Counted from the stretch's first letter, positions 10,057 to 18,584 are shown. The stretch is DNA of 38,324 nt from Deltaproteobacteria bacterium (GCA_018401435.1 JAGYJW010000058.1:1-38324), one strand, 5' to 3'. Notes: generated by a model not told the origin, from the sequence alone. Made by a program: numbers and translations.

Positions 10057-11625
10057 GTGCTGTCGCCGTCCGAAAGTCCGCGCCACAGCTTCGTGGTCAG
10101 TGATCTGCACCTCGCAGACGCCGAGGCCGAGGACCCCCGTCGCCCCCTGTGGCGGCGCTACAAGCTGCGCGAGCACTTCCCCGACGCCAGTCTGCGCCGC
10201 TTCCTGGCCCACGCCCGCGCGCTATCCGGGGGTGAGCCCATGGAGCTGGTGCTCAACGGCGACATCTTCGACTTCGACTGCGTGGTGGCCACCCCCAACC
10301 GGGTCGAGGCCCGTGAGCTGGGCTTTTCGGTGGGCTGGCTGGAGCGGGCCCGGGGCCTGGGGGCCGAGCGCGCCAAATCCCTCTGGAAGATGCAGCGCAT
10401 CCTCAGCCAGCACCCCGAATTCATCGCCGACCTGCGCGACCATGTGCTGGCCGGCAATCGCCTGGTCTACGTCATCGGCAACCACGATCTGGAGATGCAC
10501 TGGCCCGAGGTGCAGCAGGCCTTCATCGACGCCCTGGACCTGCCACCCGACCAGGACTGGGATGTGCGGGTCTGCGAGTGGTTCTACCGCTCCGAGGGCG
10601 ACACGCTGATCACCCATGGCAACCAGCTCGACCCCTACTGCCTCTGCCACGACCCCCTGCGCCCCTTCACCGAAGTGCGCGGCAAACGCCGGGTTCGGCT
10701 GCCATTCGGCGATCTGGCGGGCAAGTACCTGAGCAATGGCATCGGCTGGTTCAACCCCCATGTCGCCGACACCTTCGTCCGCTCGGTCTGGGAGTGGGTG
10801 ACCTTCTTCTACAAGGTCATCGCCCGCCAGCAGCCCCTCATCCTGCTCACCTGGCTGTGGAGCGCGATGGCTGCCCTGGTGGTCAGCTTGCGGGATGGCA
10901 CCCTGCCTCCGGTGGACGACCCGCTGCAATTCGAGGACCGCCTGACCCGCCTCGCCGCAAAGGCCCAGGCCACGGCGGGCATGACCCTGGCCCTGCAGTC
11001 GGTGGATGCCCACCCGGCGGTCTTCCGGCCCTGGAAGGTGATGCGCGAGCTGTGGCTGGACCGGGCCTTCCTGCTGGCGCTGATCGGCTGGGGCAGCTTC
11101 CAGGTGATTGCGGGCCTCAACCTCTTCGCCGAGATCAGCGCCTGGTGGATCGTCCTGGTGCTGTCGGTGCTGCTGGTGCCCTTCTTCTTCTATGCCCGGG
11201 CCGTGGACTCCGATGTGAGCGAGGTGGAGGCGATGATCCGCGCCCGCACTCCCACCCTGGCCGCCATCAGCCGCTGCCGGCGGGTGGTGATGGGCCACAC
11301 CCATGGCGCCCGCTTCGACCTGCTGGGCCCTGTCGAATACCTCAACACGGGGCACTGGGCGCCGGGCTTCCACGACCTGGAATGCACCCGCCGCCACGGC
11401 CTGCGGGCCTTCGCCTGGATCCGGCCCGACCCCTCGGGACCGCGCAAGGCAGAGCTGCGCGATTGGCAGGATCCGGGCTCTGTGGCCCTGCCCGCCAGCG
11501 CGGTCCTGCCCCTGCCCCGCAGCCCCGCGGGCATGGCCCGGCAAGTGGGCGCCAAGGTGCGCGAATCGGTGACCGGCTTGCGGGCAGAGGGCGCCCCCCG
11601 TCCGGCCGACCCTGGCAGGGGTTAG
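10057..11625 (+). CDS. Membrane-associated metallophosphoesterase, LpxH-like
   Basis: 522 residues. GTG 10057 is chosen because AGGGAGG lies five bases upstream. The calcineurin-like metal site is complete: SDLHL (Asp16, His18), NGDIFDFD (Asp69), GNHD (Asn142, His143), ITHGNQ and MGHTH. This arrangement is that of UDP-2,3-diacylglucosamine hydrolases (LpxH/LpxI-type function in lipid A synthesis), but the protein is twice as long. The extra part, residues about 240-390, carries hydrophobic segments (LILLTWLWSAMAALVVSL; FLLALIGWGSF; WWIVLVLSVLLVPFFFYA), placing the enzyme at the inner membrane. The gene lies 54 bp before the MCE gene on the same strand, which supports a lipid role. Other phosphoester substrates are possible. 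Confidence 0.85.
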   Translation: MLSPSESPRHSFVVSDLHLADAEAEDPRRPLWRRYKLREHFPDASLRRFLAHARALSGGEPMELVLNGDIFDFDCVVATPNRVEARELGFSVGWLERARGLGAERAKSLWKMQRILSQHPEFIADLRDHVLAGNRLVYVIGNHDLEMHWPEVQQAFIDALDLPPDQDWDVRVCEWFYRSEGDTLITHGNQLDPYCLCHDPLRPFTEVRGKRRVRLPFGDLAGKYLSNGIGWFNPHVADTFVRSVWEWVTFFYKVIARQQPLILLTWLWSAMAALVVSLRDGTLPPVDDPLQFEDRLTRLAAKAQATAGMTLALQSVDAHPAVFRPWKVMRELWLDRAFLLALIGWGSFQVIAGLNLFAEISAWWIVLVLSVLLVPFFFYARAVDSDVSEVEAMIRARTPTLAAISRCRRVVMGHTHGARFDLLGPVEYLNTGHWAPGFHDLECTRRHGLRAFAWIRPDPSGPRKAELRDWQDPGSVALPASAVLPLPRSPAGMARQVGAKVRESVTGLRAEGAPRPADPGRG

Positions 11626-11679
11626 GGCGCCTGAATCGGCCCAGATGCGGTACCATCCCCACCCGCCGGAGGAGCAAGC

Positions 11680-12801
11680 TTGAGCCAGAAAAGCAACCGC
11701 ACGGTCAAGGTCGGCGTCTTCGTCTCGGTGCTCTTCGCCGTGATGGCAGCCGTGCTCTTCGTGGTCGGCGGCAGCATGGACCTGCTCAAGCGCTACTACA
11801 CCTTGAATGGGGCCTGGGAGGATGTCTCGGGCCTCAAGGCGGGCGCCGTCGTGCGCCTGGCAGGTTGGGATGTGGGTGAGGTCTCCGCCATCCGCTTCTC
11901 CGACGACCTCGGGGTCAAGGAGATGTTCGTCGAGCTCAAGATCAAGGAGGAGTACAAGGAGCGCATCCGCAAGGACAGCGAGGCCCGCATCGACACGGTG
12001 GGCGTGTTGGGCGATAAGTATGTGGCCCTCTCCATCGGCGATCCGAGCGAGCCCGTCCTCGAAGACAACGACTGGCTGACCACCCGGCCGCAGCTCGATG
12101 TGTTGGACTACACCAAGAAGGTGACCGAGATCCTCGAGAGCACCTCCAGCATCGGCAACAAGGTGGACCTGATGTTGGGGGGCGACAGCGACGCCGCCAA
12201 GGCCAGCCTGGCCACCTCCTTTCAGCACCTCGAATCCATCCTGTTGGCGGCCAAGGAGGGCGACGGCCTGCTGCACGCCCTCATCTACGACAAGGGCATG
12301 ACCGACAAGGTCAACATCACCCTGGGCAATCTGCAGGCCATGTCCACCGATGTGCGCGATACCACCCACGAGCTGCGCACCGGCGATGGCCTCGCCCACC
12401 ACCTGATCTATGACAATGACGGGGCAGAGCTGGCCCGAGAGATGGGCGCCTTGGCCAGGGCGCTGGCCACCATCGCCGACGATGTCCAGAACGAGGAGAG
12501 CCTCGTGCACTCCTTGATCTACGACAAGGAGAAGGCGAGCATCATCACCGATCTGGCGGCGGCCAGCTCCAACCTGCGCAGCACGTCGGAGTCCATCAAC
12601 AACGGCGAGGGCACCCTCGGCATGCTCACCCGCGACCCCGCCCTCTACGAGGATCTGCGGTCGCTGATGGGCGGGGCCCAACGCAACAAGCTGCTGCGCG
12701 CCTATATTCGCAAGACCGTCGCCAAGGGCGATGAGAGCCTGGCCAGCCCCTGGGAGCCCGTGTCGGAGCCCGGGGACAAAGTCGACGCCGGTGGGCGCTA
12801 G
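11680..12801 (+). CDS. MCE/MlaD-family lipid-transport protein
   Basis: 373 residues. Start TTG 11680 follows CCGGAGGAGC. Residues about 9-31 form one membrane anchor, then comes an MCE domain (about 39-118) containing VSGLKAGAVVRLAGWDVGEV and VGVLGDKYVALSIG. MCE proteins are the periplasmic substrate-carrying part of ABC phospholipid transporters (Mla, Yrb). The C-terminal half is helical and has four spaced short repeats near residues 194, 235, 272 and 309 of the type GDGLLHALIYD, GDGLAHHLIYD, ESLVHSLIYD and GEGTLGMLTRD, a common stalk of long MCE proteins. The next gene overlaps its end by 11 bases and encodes a permease-like protein, but no ATPase or MlaE-type permease is nearby. Confidence 0.9.
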   Translation: MSQKSNRTVKVGVFVSVLFAVMAAVLFVVGGSMDLLKRYYTLNGAWEDVSGLKAGAVVRLAGWDVGEVSAIRFSDDLGVKEMFVELKIKEEYKERIRKDSEARIDTVGVLGDKYVALSIGDPSEPVLEDNDWLTTRPQLDVLDYTKKVTEILESTSSIGNKVDLMLGGDSDAAKASLATSFQHLESILLAAKEGDGLLHALIYDKGMTDKVNITLGNLQAMSTDVRDTTHELRTGDGLAHHLIYDNDGAELAREMGALARALATIADDVQNEESLVHSLIYDKEKASIITDLAAASSNLRSTSESINNGEGTLGMLTRDPALYEDLRSLMGGAQRNKLLRAYIRKTVAKGDESLASPWEPVSEPGDKVDAGGR

Positions 12802-14512
12802 CGCCTTCGGGGCGGTCTTCGCCCTGCTTTCACCCCGCTTCCTGGGCCAGGCCAACCGCTGGCGCCGGGCCTCCAAAGGAGAGCGGGCCACCTACCTGCT
12901 CTTCGGCCTGCTGGGTCTGGGCTTCTGGGTGGGCATCTTCCTGCTCTTTGGCTGGCTGGTGGGGGCCTTTCACAGCGTCGAGATCTTCGGGCCCATCCTC
13001 AGCCGAAAGCTGCTGGAGATCCTGCTGCTGGGCCTCTTTGGCCTGCTGTGCTTCTCCAATGTCGTGACGGCGCTGTCCACCTTCTACCTCTCCGATGATC
13101 TGGAGCTGGTGCTCAGCCTGCCGGTCAGCCGCACCGGCTTCCACTTCGCGCGGCTGGCCGACACCATCGCGCAGTCCAGCTGGATGCTCGCCTTCTTCGG
13201 GCTGCCGGTCTTTGCGGCCTATGGGTGGGCCTACCAGGCAGGCTGGCCCTATGTCTTCGCGGTGCTGGCGGCGATGCCCGGCTTTGTGCTGATGCCCGCG
13301 GCCTTTGGGCTGGTGGTGGCCACCACCCTGGTGCGGGTCTTTCCGGCCCGGAAGGTGCGCGAGGCCCTGGTTCTGCTGGGCATCGCCATGCTGGTGGTGT
13401 CGGTGGTGGGGCTGCGGGTGATTCGCCCCGAGCGCCTCGCCGACGCCGAGAGCTTTGAGAGCGTGGCCGCCTATGTGGCCGATCTGCAGGCTCCAGTACC
13501 CATCCTCGCGCCGCCGCGCTGGGCGTCGGAGCTGCTGCTGGCGGCCCTGATGGACCGGCCCTTCGCCTGGATGCAGCTGGCCCTGCTGCTGCTGGGCGGC
13601 ATCGCCACCACCGGCATCGCCCGCTGGATGACCAACGCCTTCTACGACGAAGGCCGCGCGCGGGCCCAAGAGGCGCGGGCCGCCCGGCTGGCCCGCTCCG
13701 TCGGCCTGGACCGCGTGCTCGCCGTCTTTGTGCGCCCCTTGCCGCCGGTGGCCCGGGCCATCGTCATCAAGGACATCAAGGTCTTCATCCGCGACCCCAG
13801 CCAGTGGAGCCAGGTCTTTCTGGTGGGCAGCATCGTCGTGATCACCGTGGCCAGCATCTGGGCCATGCCCATGGATATGTTTCGGGGCCCCTGGGCGCCT
13901 TTCTGGAAGAACTTCTTCGCCTTTGGCGCCCACTCCCTGGTGGGCTTCATCATGGCCGCGGTGGCCGCCCGCTTCCAGTTCACCGCGGTGTCCACCGAGC
14001 GCCGCGGCTTCTGGCTGGTGCGCACCGCCCCCATCACCGCCCGGGAATACCTCTGGGCCAAGCTGTGGCCCGGCGTCATCCCCATGATCCTGGTGGGAGA
14101 GACCCTGGCGGCGGCGGCCACCTTGATCCTGGGGGCCAGCCCCTTCCTCATCGTCATCTCGATGGCGACGGCCTTTGGCCTGGGCTTTGCCATCTCGGGC
14201 TTCGCCATCGGCCTGGGGGCGGTCTACCCGGACTTCAAGGCCGACAATGCCGCGCGGGTGGCCTCGGGGCCCGCGGGTGTGCTCTTCATGGTGCTGTCCC
14301 TGCTGCTGACCTTCGTGGTGGTGCTGCTGGAGGCCGGGCCTGTGGTGCTGCTGCTGCGGGCGGTGGTGGACGAGCGCCCGCTGCTGGCCTGGGAGTGGGT
14401 GGGGGTGATCGTGCCGCTGCTGCTGGTGGCCGCGGTCTGCGTGGCCGGCACCGTGCTGCCCTTGCGCCATGGCGCGAAGAAGCTCTGGGAACGCGAGCTT
14501 CCGAACTCATGA
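12791..14512 (+). CDS. ABC-2-type transporter permease-like integral membrane protein
   Basis: 573 residues with roughly ten to twelve hydrophobic segments and no nucleotide-binding motif. The start GTG 12791 overlaps the MCE gene by 11 bases; the upstream in-frame ATG at 12731 lies within MCE coding sequence and is less likely. The stretch TFYLSDDLELVLSLPVSR after the second or third segment is characteristic of the large 'putative ABC exporter' permeases of bacteria (ABC_tran_2 type). These usually sit beside an ATPase gene, which is absent here, so the ATPase is encoded elsewhere. The end overlaps the next gene in an ATGA junction. Substrate unknown; the MCE neighbour suggests lipid or envelope export. 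Confidence 0.75.
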   Translation: MGASAFGAVFALLSPRFLGQANRWRRASKGERATYLLFGLLGLGFWVGIFLLFGWLVGAFHSVEIFGPILSRKLLEILLLGLFGLLCFSNVVTALSTFYLSDDLELVLSLPVSRTGFHFARLADTIAQSSWMLAFFGLPVFAAYGWAYQAGWPYVFAVLAAMPGFVLMPAAFGLVVATTLVRVFPARKVREALVLLGIAMLVVSVVGLRVIRPERLADAESFESVAAYVADLQAPVPILAPPRWASELLLAALMDRPFAWMQLALLLLGGIATTGIARWMTNAFYDEGRARAQEARAARLARSVGLDRVLAVFVRPLPPVARAIVIKDIKVFIRDPSQWSQVFLVGSIVVITVASIWAMPMDMFRGPWAPFWKNFFAFGAHSLVGFIMAAVAARFQFTAVSTERRGFWLVRTAPITAREYLWAKLWPGVIPMILVGETLAAAATLILGASPFLIVISMATAFGLGFAISGFAIGLGAVYPDFKADNAARVASGPAGVLFMVLSLLLTFVVVLLEAGPVVLLLRAVVDERPLLAWEWVGVIVPLLLVAAVCVAGTVLPLRHGAKKLWERELPNS

Positions 14513-14973
14513 GGAGGGCGCTGTTGGCCCTCGTCTTCGGGGCGGCCTGCGCGCCGCGCCTGCCCCCCACGCCGCCGCCCCGGGGTCCGAGCCTGCCGGC
14601 GACGGCGGCGCCGGTTCAAGCCCGGAGCGCGCTGCTGGCCGGCCTGCTGGCCCTGGAGCGGGGGGACTGGGTCGCTGCAGGCGCGCACCTGGATCGGGCC
14701 GCGCGCTTCGACCCCTATTCCAGTGATATATCGTTGGCACGGGCCCGATTGGATCTGTCGCGGGGCGAGGGGACCGATCGCGCAGCCGCCCAGGCCACCT
14801 TGATCTCCCTGGTGGAGCGGGCCTGCGGCGCCCCCTGGGCCGGGCAGCTCGACCGCCTGCTGGCGGGCCAGGCCCTGCGCCCGGCAGAGGAGGTCCAGGC
14901 CGCCGCCCTGGATGCCGCGCGCCAGCGCTTGTCGGCCTGCGACCCCGGCCCCTCGCCGCCCCCACCACGTTAG
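14509..14973 (+). CDS. Small predicted secreted or lipoprotein with helical repeat
   Basis: 154 residues, not recognised. ATG 14509 overlaps the permease stop (ATGA), so it is translated with it. The N-terminus MRRALLALVFGAACAP is a signal peptide; the Cys could be lipidated although GAAC is a poor lipobox. A Pro-rich linker follows, then one TPR-like pair of helices (LLAGLLALERGDWVAAGAHL, RAARFDPYSSDI). It ends with a Pro tail. Probably a periplasmic partner of the operon. Confidence 0.65.
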   Translation: MRRALLALVFGAACAPRLPPTPPPRGPSLPATAAPVQARSALLAGLLALERGDWVAAGAHLDRAARFDPYSSDISLARARLDLSRGEGTDRAAAQATLISLVERACGAPWAGQLDRLLAGQALRPAEEVQAAALDAARQRLSACDPGPSPPPPR

Positions 14974-15009
14974 GCGGCCTGGGTCCTTTCCGAATGGGAA
15001 GGAGCCGCC
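14973..15009 (+). other. Two-tier hairpin between two operon genes
   Basis: Inner stem TCCTTTCC/GGGAAGGA (14984-14991 with 14996-15003, loop GAAT, one G-T pair), outer stem GGCGGC/GCCGCC (14973-14978 with 15004-15009) and a 5-base bulge on the left. There is no T-run. It may limit read-through or stabilise the transcript. Confidence 0.4.
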
Positions 15010-15043
15010 CCCGTCCCACCTCCGCCCGCTGCCTGGAGCCCCG

Positions 15044-15886
15044 ATGCCCCGCTGGAACCACGCCCTGATGGTGGCCCTGGTGCTGGCCGGCTGCGGGGGC
15101 AAGAAGAAGGTCCAGCTGGCCCAGGCCGACCCCGAGGCCGCCGTGGCCGCCTTCCGCCAGGCGGCGCCCGCCCGCACCCTGAGGGGGCGCTTCAAGCTCA
15201 AGATCAGCGGCCCCGGGGTCGAAGGCACCACCAGCGCGGGCCTGGTCATCAACCGGCCCGACCAGATCCGGCTGGATGTGAACACGCCGCTGGGCACGCC
15301 CATGCTGCTGCTGGCCACCGATGGCAAGGCCATGAACGCCTGGGTGCAGAAGAGCGCGACCTTCTTTCGCGGCGACGACGCCCTCAACGTGCTCAAGGAG
15401 CTGACAGGTGGCGTGGTGGGGGTGGCCGACCTCCTCGACATCTTGACCGGCCGGCTGCCGCTGGATGGCGCCACCGTGCTCGACAGCCGCCCGGTGCCGG
15501 GCGGCGTGCAGGTGGTGCTCGGCAAGGAGGAGGTGCCCGGCTACCGCATGCGGGCGGTGCTCGACCCCCGGGTCGCCCTGGTGCGCCAGATCGAGGTGGC
15601 AGCGGTCGATGGCCCCAAGCCCACCGACCTCGGCAAGCCGGTGCTCAAGGTGCGCTACCCCGACGTCATGCACTCCGAAGGCGGCTTTCTGCCCGAAGAG
15701 ATGAGCATCGACCTGCCCACCCTGGGCTGGAAGGTCGACCTCGAATTCCACACCTGGGATGTGCTGGGCGTCGTGCCCGACGTCTTCGTCCTGCAGTCGC
15801 CCCCCGGCGCAGCCGAAAAGGACCTGGTCGAGACCCTGCGCAATATGGCCGAGGCCAAGGGCATGGACGTGCCCGACGCCGGCTGA
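15044..15886 (+). CDS. Outer-membrane lipoprotein, LolB/DUF4292-like fold
   Basis: 280 residues. ATG 15044 follows CTGGAG. The signal peptide ends LVLAGC, a perfect lipobox, followed by GGKKK. The body has the beta-strand pattern of LolA/LolB-like lipoproteins: LRGRFKLKISGPGVEG, SAGLVINRPDQIRLDV, LGTPMLLLATDG. In that fold the convex sheet carries lipid or lipoprotein chains, and in Myxococcota many such proteins have no assigned role. Last gene of the plus-strand envelope group (10057-15886); it converges on recJ. Localisation to the outer membrane is inferred from the absence of Asp after Cys. Function is uncertain. Confidence 0.75.
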   Translation: MPRWNHALMVALVLAGCGGKKKVQLAQADPEAAVAAFRQAAPARTLRGRFKLKISGPGVEGTTSAGLVINRPDQIRLDVNTPLGTPMLLLATDGKAMNAWVQKSATFFRGDDALNVLKELTGGVVGVADLLDILTGRLPLDGATVLDSRPVPGGVQVVLGKEEVPGYRMRAVLDPRVALVRQIEVAAVDGPKPTDLGKPVLKVRYPDVMHSEGGFLPEEMSIDLPTLGWKVDLEFHTWDVLGVVPDVFVLQSPPGAAEKDLVETLRNMAEAKGMDVPDAG

Positions 15887-15932
15887 GCCCCACGTTGAGG
15901 CCCCCTTGGGGCCCCAAGTTGCGCCCCTCAGC
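15882..15932. terminator. Nested inverted repeat between convergent genes
   Basis: Arms GCTGAG (15882-15887) and CTCAGC (15927-15932) contain the stop codons of the plus lipoprotein gene and of recJ. Between them are GGCCCC/GGGGCC and a perfect 14-base palindrome, CTTGGGGCCCCAAG (15905-15918). It is well placed for a bidirectional terminator, but neither side has a T-run. Confidence 0.4.
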
Positions 15933-17649
15933 TGGGCTGGGCCGGGCGGGCGTCCTCGACCGTCAGCCGCAGGGTGCGGCGCCCCCGCCAGTGGTTGAAG
16001 CCCAGGCGCACCGCCAGGTCCACCGGCTCCTGCAGGTCGCGGGCGAAGCGATCGCCGCTCCACCACACCGCCTCCACCGGGCCGGCCTGAAAGAGCAGGT
16101 GCTTGCCGGCCTGGCCCAGGGGGCGCAGCCGCTCGGGCCGAAGGCCGGGCACCAGCAGCAGGGGCTCGGGGTTGCCCTTGCCAAAGGGCCCCAGGCGCTC
16201 GAGCTGCACCGCCAGGGCCTCGTTCAGGTCGCCGACGGGGCAGACCACATCCAGCTCCAGGGTGGGCACGAGCGCCTCGCTGCCGGCGTATTCGTCTACG
16301 AATGCTGCCAGACGGGCCTGTAACGCTGGTATATCGTTGGTAGAGATGGAGAAGCCCGCCGCGACGGGGTGGCCGCCATAGCGATGAAGCAGATCGGAGA
16401 CGGCGTCGAGGGCCCGCACCGCGTGAACCCCCGGCACCGAGCGCACGCTGCCCACCGCCACCGCGCCCTGGATGGACAGGACCGCCGCGGGGCGGTGCAA
16501 GGCGTCCCGGATGCGGGCAGCGACCACCCCCACCACGCCCCGGTGCCAGCCCTCCGATTCCGGGCCGGCCGCCACCACAAAGGCGGGGGGCTCGGCCGGC
16601 AGCCCGGCCAGGGCCTGCTTGACCAGCTGGCGCTGGATGCCCTGCCGCTGCTGGTTCAGCTGGTCCAGGGCCTTGGCCCGCTCCCGCGCTTGCGCCGGAT
16701 CCCGCTCGTCGAAGAGCTTGATCACCTCCATGGCATTGTCCAGGCGCCCCGCGGCGTTGATGCGAGGTCCAATACGAAAGCCGAGGTCTGAGGCCGAGAT
16801 CGGGCCTTCGGTCAGGCCGGCCACCTCCAGCAGGGCGACCAGGCCGGGGCTGTGGCGGTCCTGCCGCAAGGCTTGCAGGCCCAGGGCCACGATGGCCCGG
16901 TTCTCGGGAGTGCCGAGGTCCACCACATCGGCCACCGTGCCGATGGCCGCCATCTTCAGCAGGCTGCGTTGCAGGGCCTCCCGCTTGGGGTGCTCGGCCA
17001 GCAGGGCCTGGGCCAGCTTCAGGCTCACGCCGCAGGCGGCCAGGGCGGGGTTGGGGTAGGCGCAGCCGGCCTGGGGCGGGCAGAGCACCGCGAAGGCGTC
17101 GGCGGGCACCGCATCGCCAGCCGGCAGGTGGTGGTCGCAGACGATGACGTCCACCCCCGCGGCGGCCGCGGCGCTCACCGCCTCATGATCCCGCACGCCG
17201 ATATCGGCGGTGATGATCAGGCCGACACCGTCGGCGATCGCGCGTCGCGCTGCCGCAACCGAGAAGCCATAGCCCTCGTCGAAGCGATCGGGGATGTGGT
17301 AGCTGAGGTTCTGGGCGTCACCCAGGGCCCGCAGGCAGCTCTGGATGATCAGGCTCGAGGTGGTCCCGTCCACGTCGTAGTCGGTCACGATCCGCACGGC
17401 CTCGCCCTTTTGCAGGGCCAGTCGAATGCGGCCGACCGCGCGTTCCATGCCCATCATCGCGTAGGGATCGTGAAGATCTGCGGGGCTGGGCGACAACCAG
17501 CGATCGACAGCGACGCCCCGGCGCCGCCGCTCCAGGCAGGCTTGGGCCACCCAGGGCAGCGCGCCTGCCTGGCCGGCCGCCGGCCCGGCGGGACTTTCTG
17601 CAAGCTTCCAGTGTCTTCCGGTGTAGGAGCGGTGTCTGTCAGTGGTCAT
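15928..17649 (-). CDS. recJ: Single-stranded-DNA-specific exonuclease RecJ
   Basis: 573 residues, the usual RecJ length. RecJ degrades single-stranded DNA 5' to 3' in recombination and mismatch repair. DHH-family motifs run in order: DYDVDGTTS (about 90-98), ADIGVRDHE, the name motif CDHH (about 171-174) and AACGVSLKLA, then NAAGRLDN, and the DHHA1 part with GWHRGVVGVVAARI, GSVRSVPG and GGHPVAAGF. The second motif has ADIG where many RecJ proteins have DNG, but its Asp and Gly are present. Start ATG 17649 is the only good one at the N-terminus. The divergent neighbour (17760) shares a 110-bp intergenic region. Confidence 0.95.
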   Translation of the reverse strand: MTTDRHRSYTGRHWKLAESPAGPAAGQAGALPWVAQACLERRRRGVAVDRWLSPSPADLHDPYAMMGMERAVGRIRLALQKGEAVRIVTDYDVDGTTSSLIIQSCLRALGDAQNLSYHIPDRFDEGYGFSVAAARRAIADGVGLIITADIGVRDHEAVSAAAAAGVDVIVCDHHLPAGDAVPADAFAVLCPPQAGCAYPNPALAACGVSLKLAQALLAEHPKREALQRSLLKMAAIGTVADVVDLGTPENRAIVALGLQALRQDRHSPGLVALLEVAGLTEGPISASDLGFRIGPRINAAGRLDNAMEVIKLFDERDPAQARERAKALDQLNQQRQGIQRQLVKQALAGLPAEPPAFVVAAGPESEGWHRGVVGVVAARIRDALHRPAAVLSIQGAVAVGSVRSVPGVHAVRALDAVSDLLHRYGGHPVAAGFSISTNDIPALQARLAAFVDEYAGSEALVPTLELDVVCPVGDLNEALAVQLERLGPFGKGNPEPLLLVPGLRPERLRPLGQAGKHLLFQAGPVEAVWWSGDRFARDLQEPVDLAVRLGFNHWRGRRTLRLTVEDARPAQPS

Positions 17650-17717
17650 GCCTTTGCTGCTATCGTAGGCGGCCGCTTCCCGAAGGGGACGCGCCGCGCC
17701 TGCTCCCCCGGTCGCCT

Positions 17718-17741
17718 CCCTCTCGCCCTCTCGCCCTCTCG
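17718..17741 (+). repeat. Three perfect copies of an 8-base tandem repeat
   Basis: CCCTCTCG occurs three times head to tail, 18 bases before the ATG at 17760, in a polypyrimidine stretch where a ribosome-binding site would normally be found. Confidence 0.85.
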
Positions 17742-17759
17742 CCCCCGCCCAGCGCCCCG

Positions 17760-18503
17760 ATGCCCCACGTCCCCGACCCCTCGGCCGCGCCTGTCGCGAC
17801 CACCGACCTCTCCGCAGACCGGCGCGCCCTGGTCGAGCAGCGGGTGCTGGTCACCGAGCTCGTGCACGAGCTCAACAACATTGCTTTCTACCTCGACACC
17901 AGCGTGGACCTGCTGCGCCAGGATCTCAATCGGGGGACGGACAGCCCTCCGGCGGCCCTCGATGATGTGGTGGTGGGGCTGGATCGGGTCAAGGAGGTGG
18001 TGGTCCTGATGCGCGAATCGGTGCTGCAGGATCTCGATCGCCCCCCCGAGGCGGTGGACATGGCGGCACTCATCCGCGCCGCCGCCACGCAGGTCTCGCC
18101 GCCGGCTGCGGTGCAGATTGACGGCAGCCTGGGCACGGTCAGTGGCGATCCCGAACAGCTCCAGGTGGCCCTGCTCAAGGTGGTGGAGGCCATTGCCGCC
18201 TTGCGCCCGGGGCAGGTGCAGGTGCGGGCCGCCCTGGAATCCGATGGCGGCGGGCTCTGGCTGAAGCGTGCAGAGCTGGTGATCCGGTTTGGGGCGGCGG
18301 GCCCCGACATCGAGGATCTGCGCCTGCGCCGCCTGCTCACCCGCCACTTCAAGCGCGGATCGGACGGCTTGGGGGGCGATCCGGGCCTGTCCACCGCCCA
18401 AGCCATCTTGCAGGGGCACCTGGGCCAGCTCCGGCTGCCCAACCCGCGGCCGGCGGGCTGCTGGTTCGAGCTGCGCCTGCCCACGGGGGATGGCGGCGGC
18501 TGA
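17760..18503 (+). CDS. Histidine-kinase-like protein with intact H-box but degenerate ATP-binding domain
   Basis: 247 residues, no membrane segment. The first helix pair carries ELVHELNN (His36), the phosphorylatable H-box of histidine kinases. A C-terminal domain has the order of an HATPase domain, but its boxes are broken. The N-box reads ALLKVVEAI with Lys and Glu in place of the two Asn, the G1 Asp of DxGxG is Phe in RFGAAG, and the G2 box is GLGGDPGLS. The last strand (GCWFELRLP) is as in real kinases. ATP binding is therefore unlikely. The layout recalls dimeric phosphotransferases such as ChpT and Spo0B, which keep the His and lose ATP binding; this is an analogy, not shown homology. 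No Shine-Dalgarno sequence is visible, and lgt follows 81 bp later. Confidence 0.7.
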   Translation: MPHVPDPSAAPVATTDLSADRRALVEQRVLVTELVHELNNIAFYLDTSVDLLRQDLNRGTDSPPAALDDVVVGLDRVKEVVVLMRESVLQDLDRPPEAVDMAALIRAAATQVSPPAAVQIDGSLGTVSGDPEQLQVALLKVVEAIAALRPGQVQVRAALESDGGGLWLKRAELVIRFGAAGPDIEDLRLRRLLTRHFKRGSDGLGGDPGLSTAQAILQGHLGQLRLPNPRPAGCWFELRLPTGDGGG

Positions 18504-18584
18504 GCCGCTCGGGGACGGAGGCCAGCGGGCGCCCGGGTGTTAGTGCGCCCTGCGCATCCCCGCACTTCGCCGTCTGGAGCCCCG

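Noticed and set aside
10222..12891. 889-codon open frame on the minus strand
   Set aside because: It covers the phosphoesterase and MCE genes, both of which have clear motifs; the product has no recognisable domain.
12830..14470. 546-codon open frame on the minus strand, very His/Gln-rich
   Set aside because: It is the complement of a hydrophobic membrane protein gene; such composition is an artefact of antisense Leu/Val codons.
16560..16580. Loss of RecJ activity because ADIG replaces DNG
   Set aside because: Asp and Gly remain, and all other DHH and DHHA1 motifs are intact, so the enzyme is probably active.
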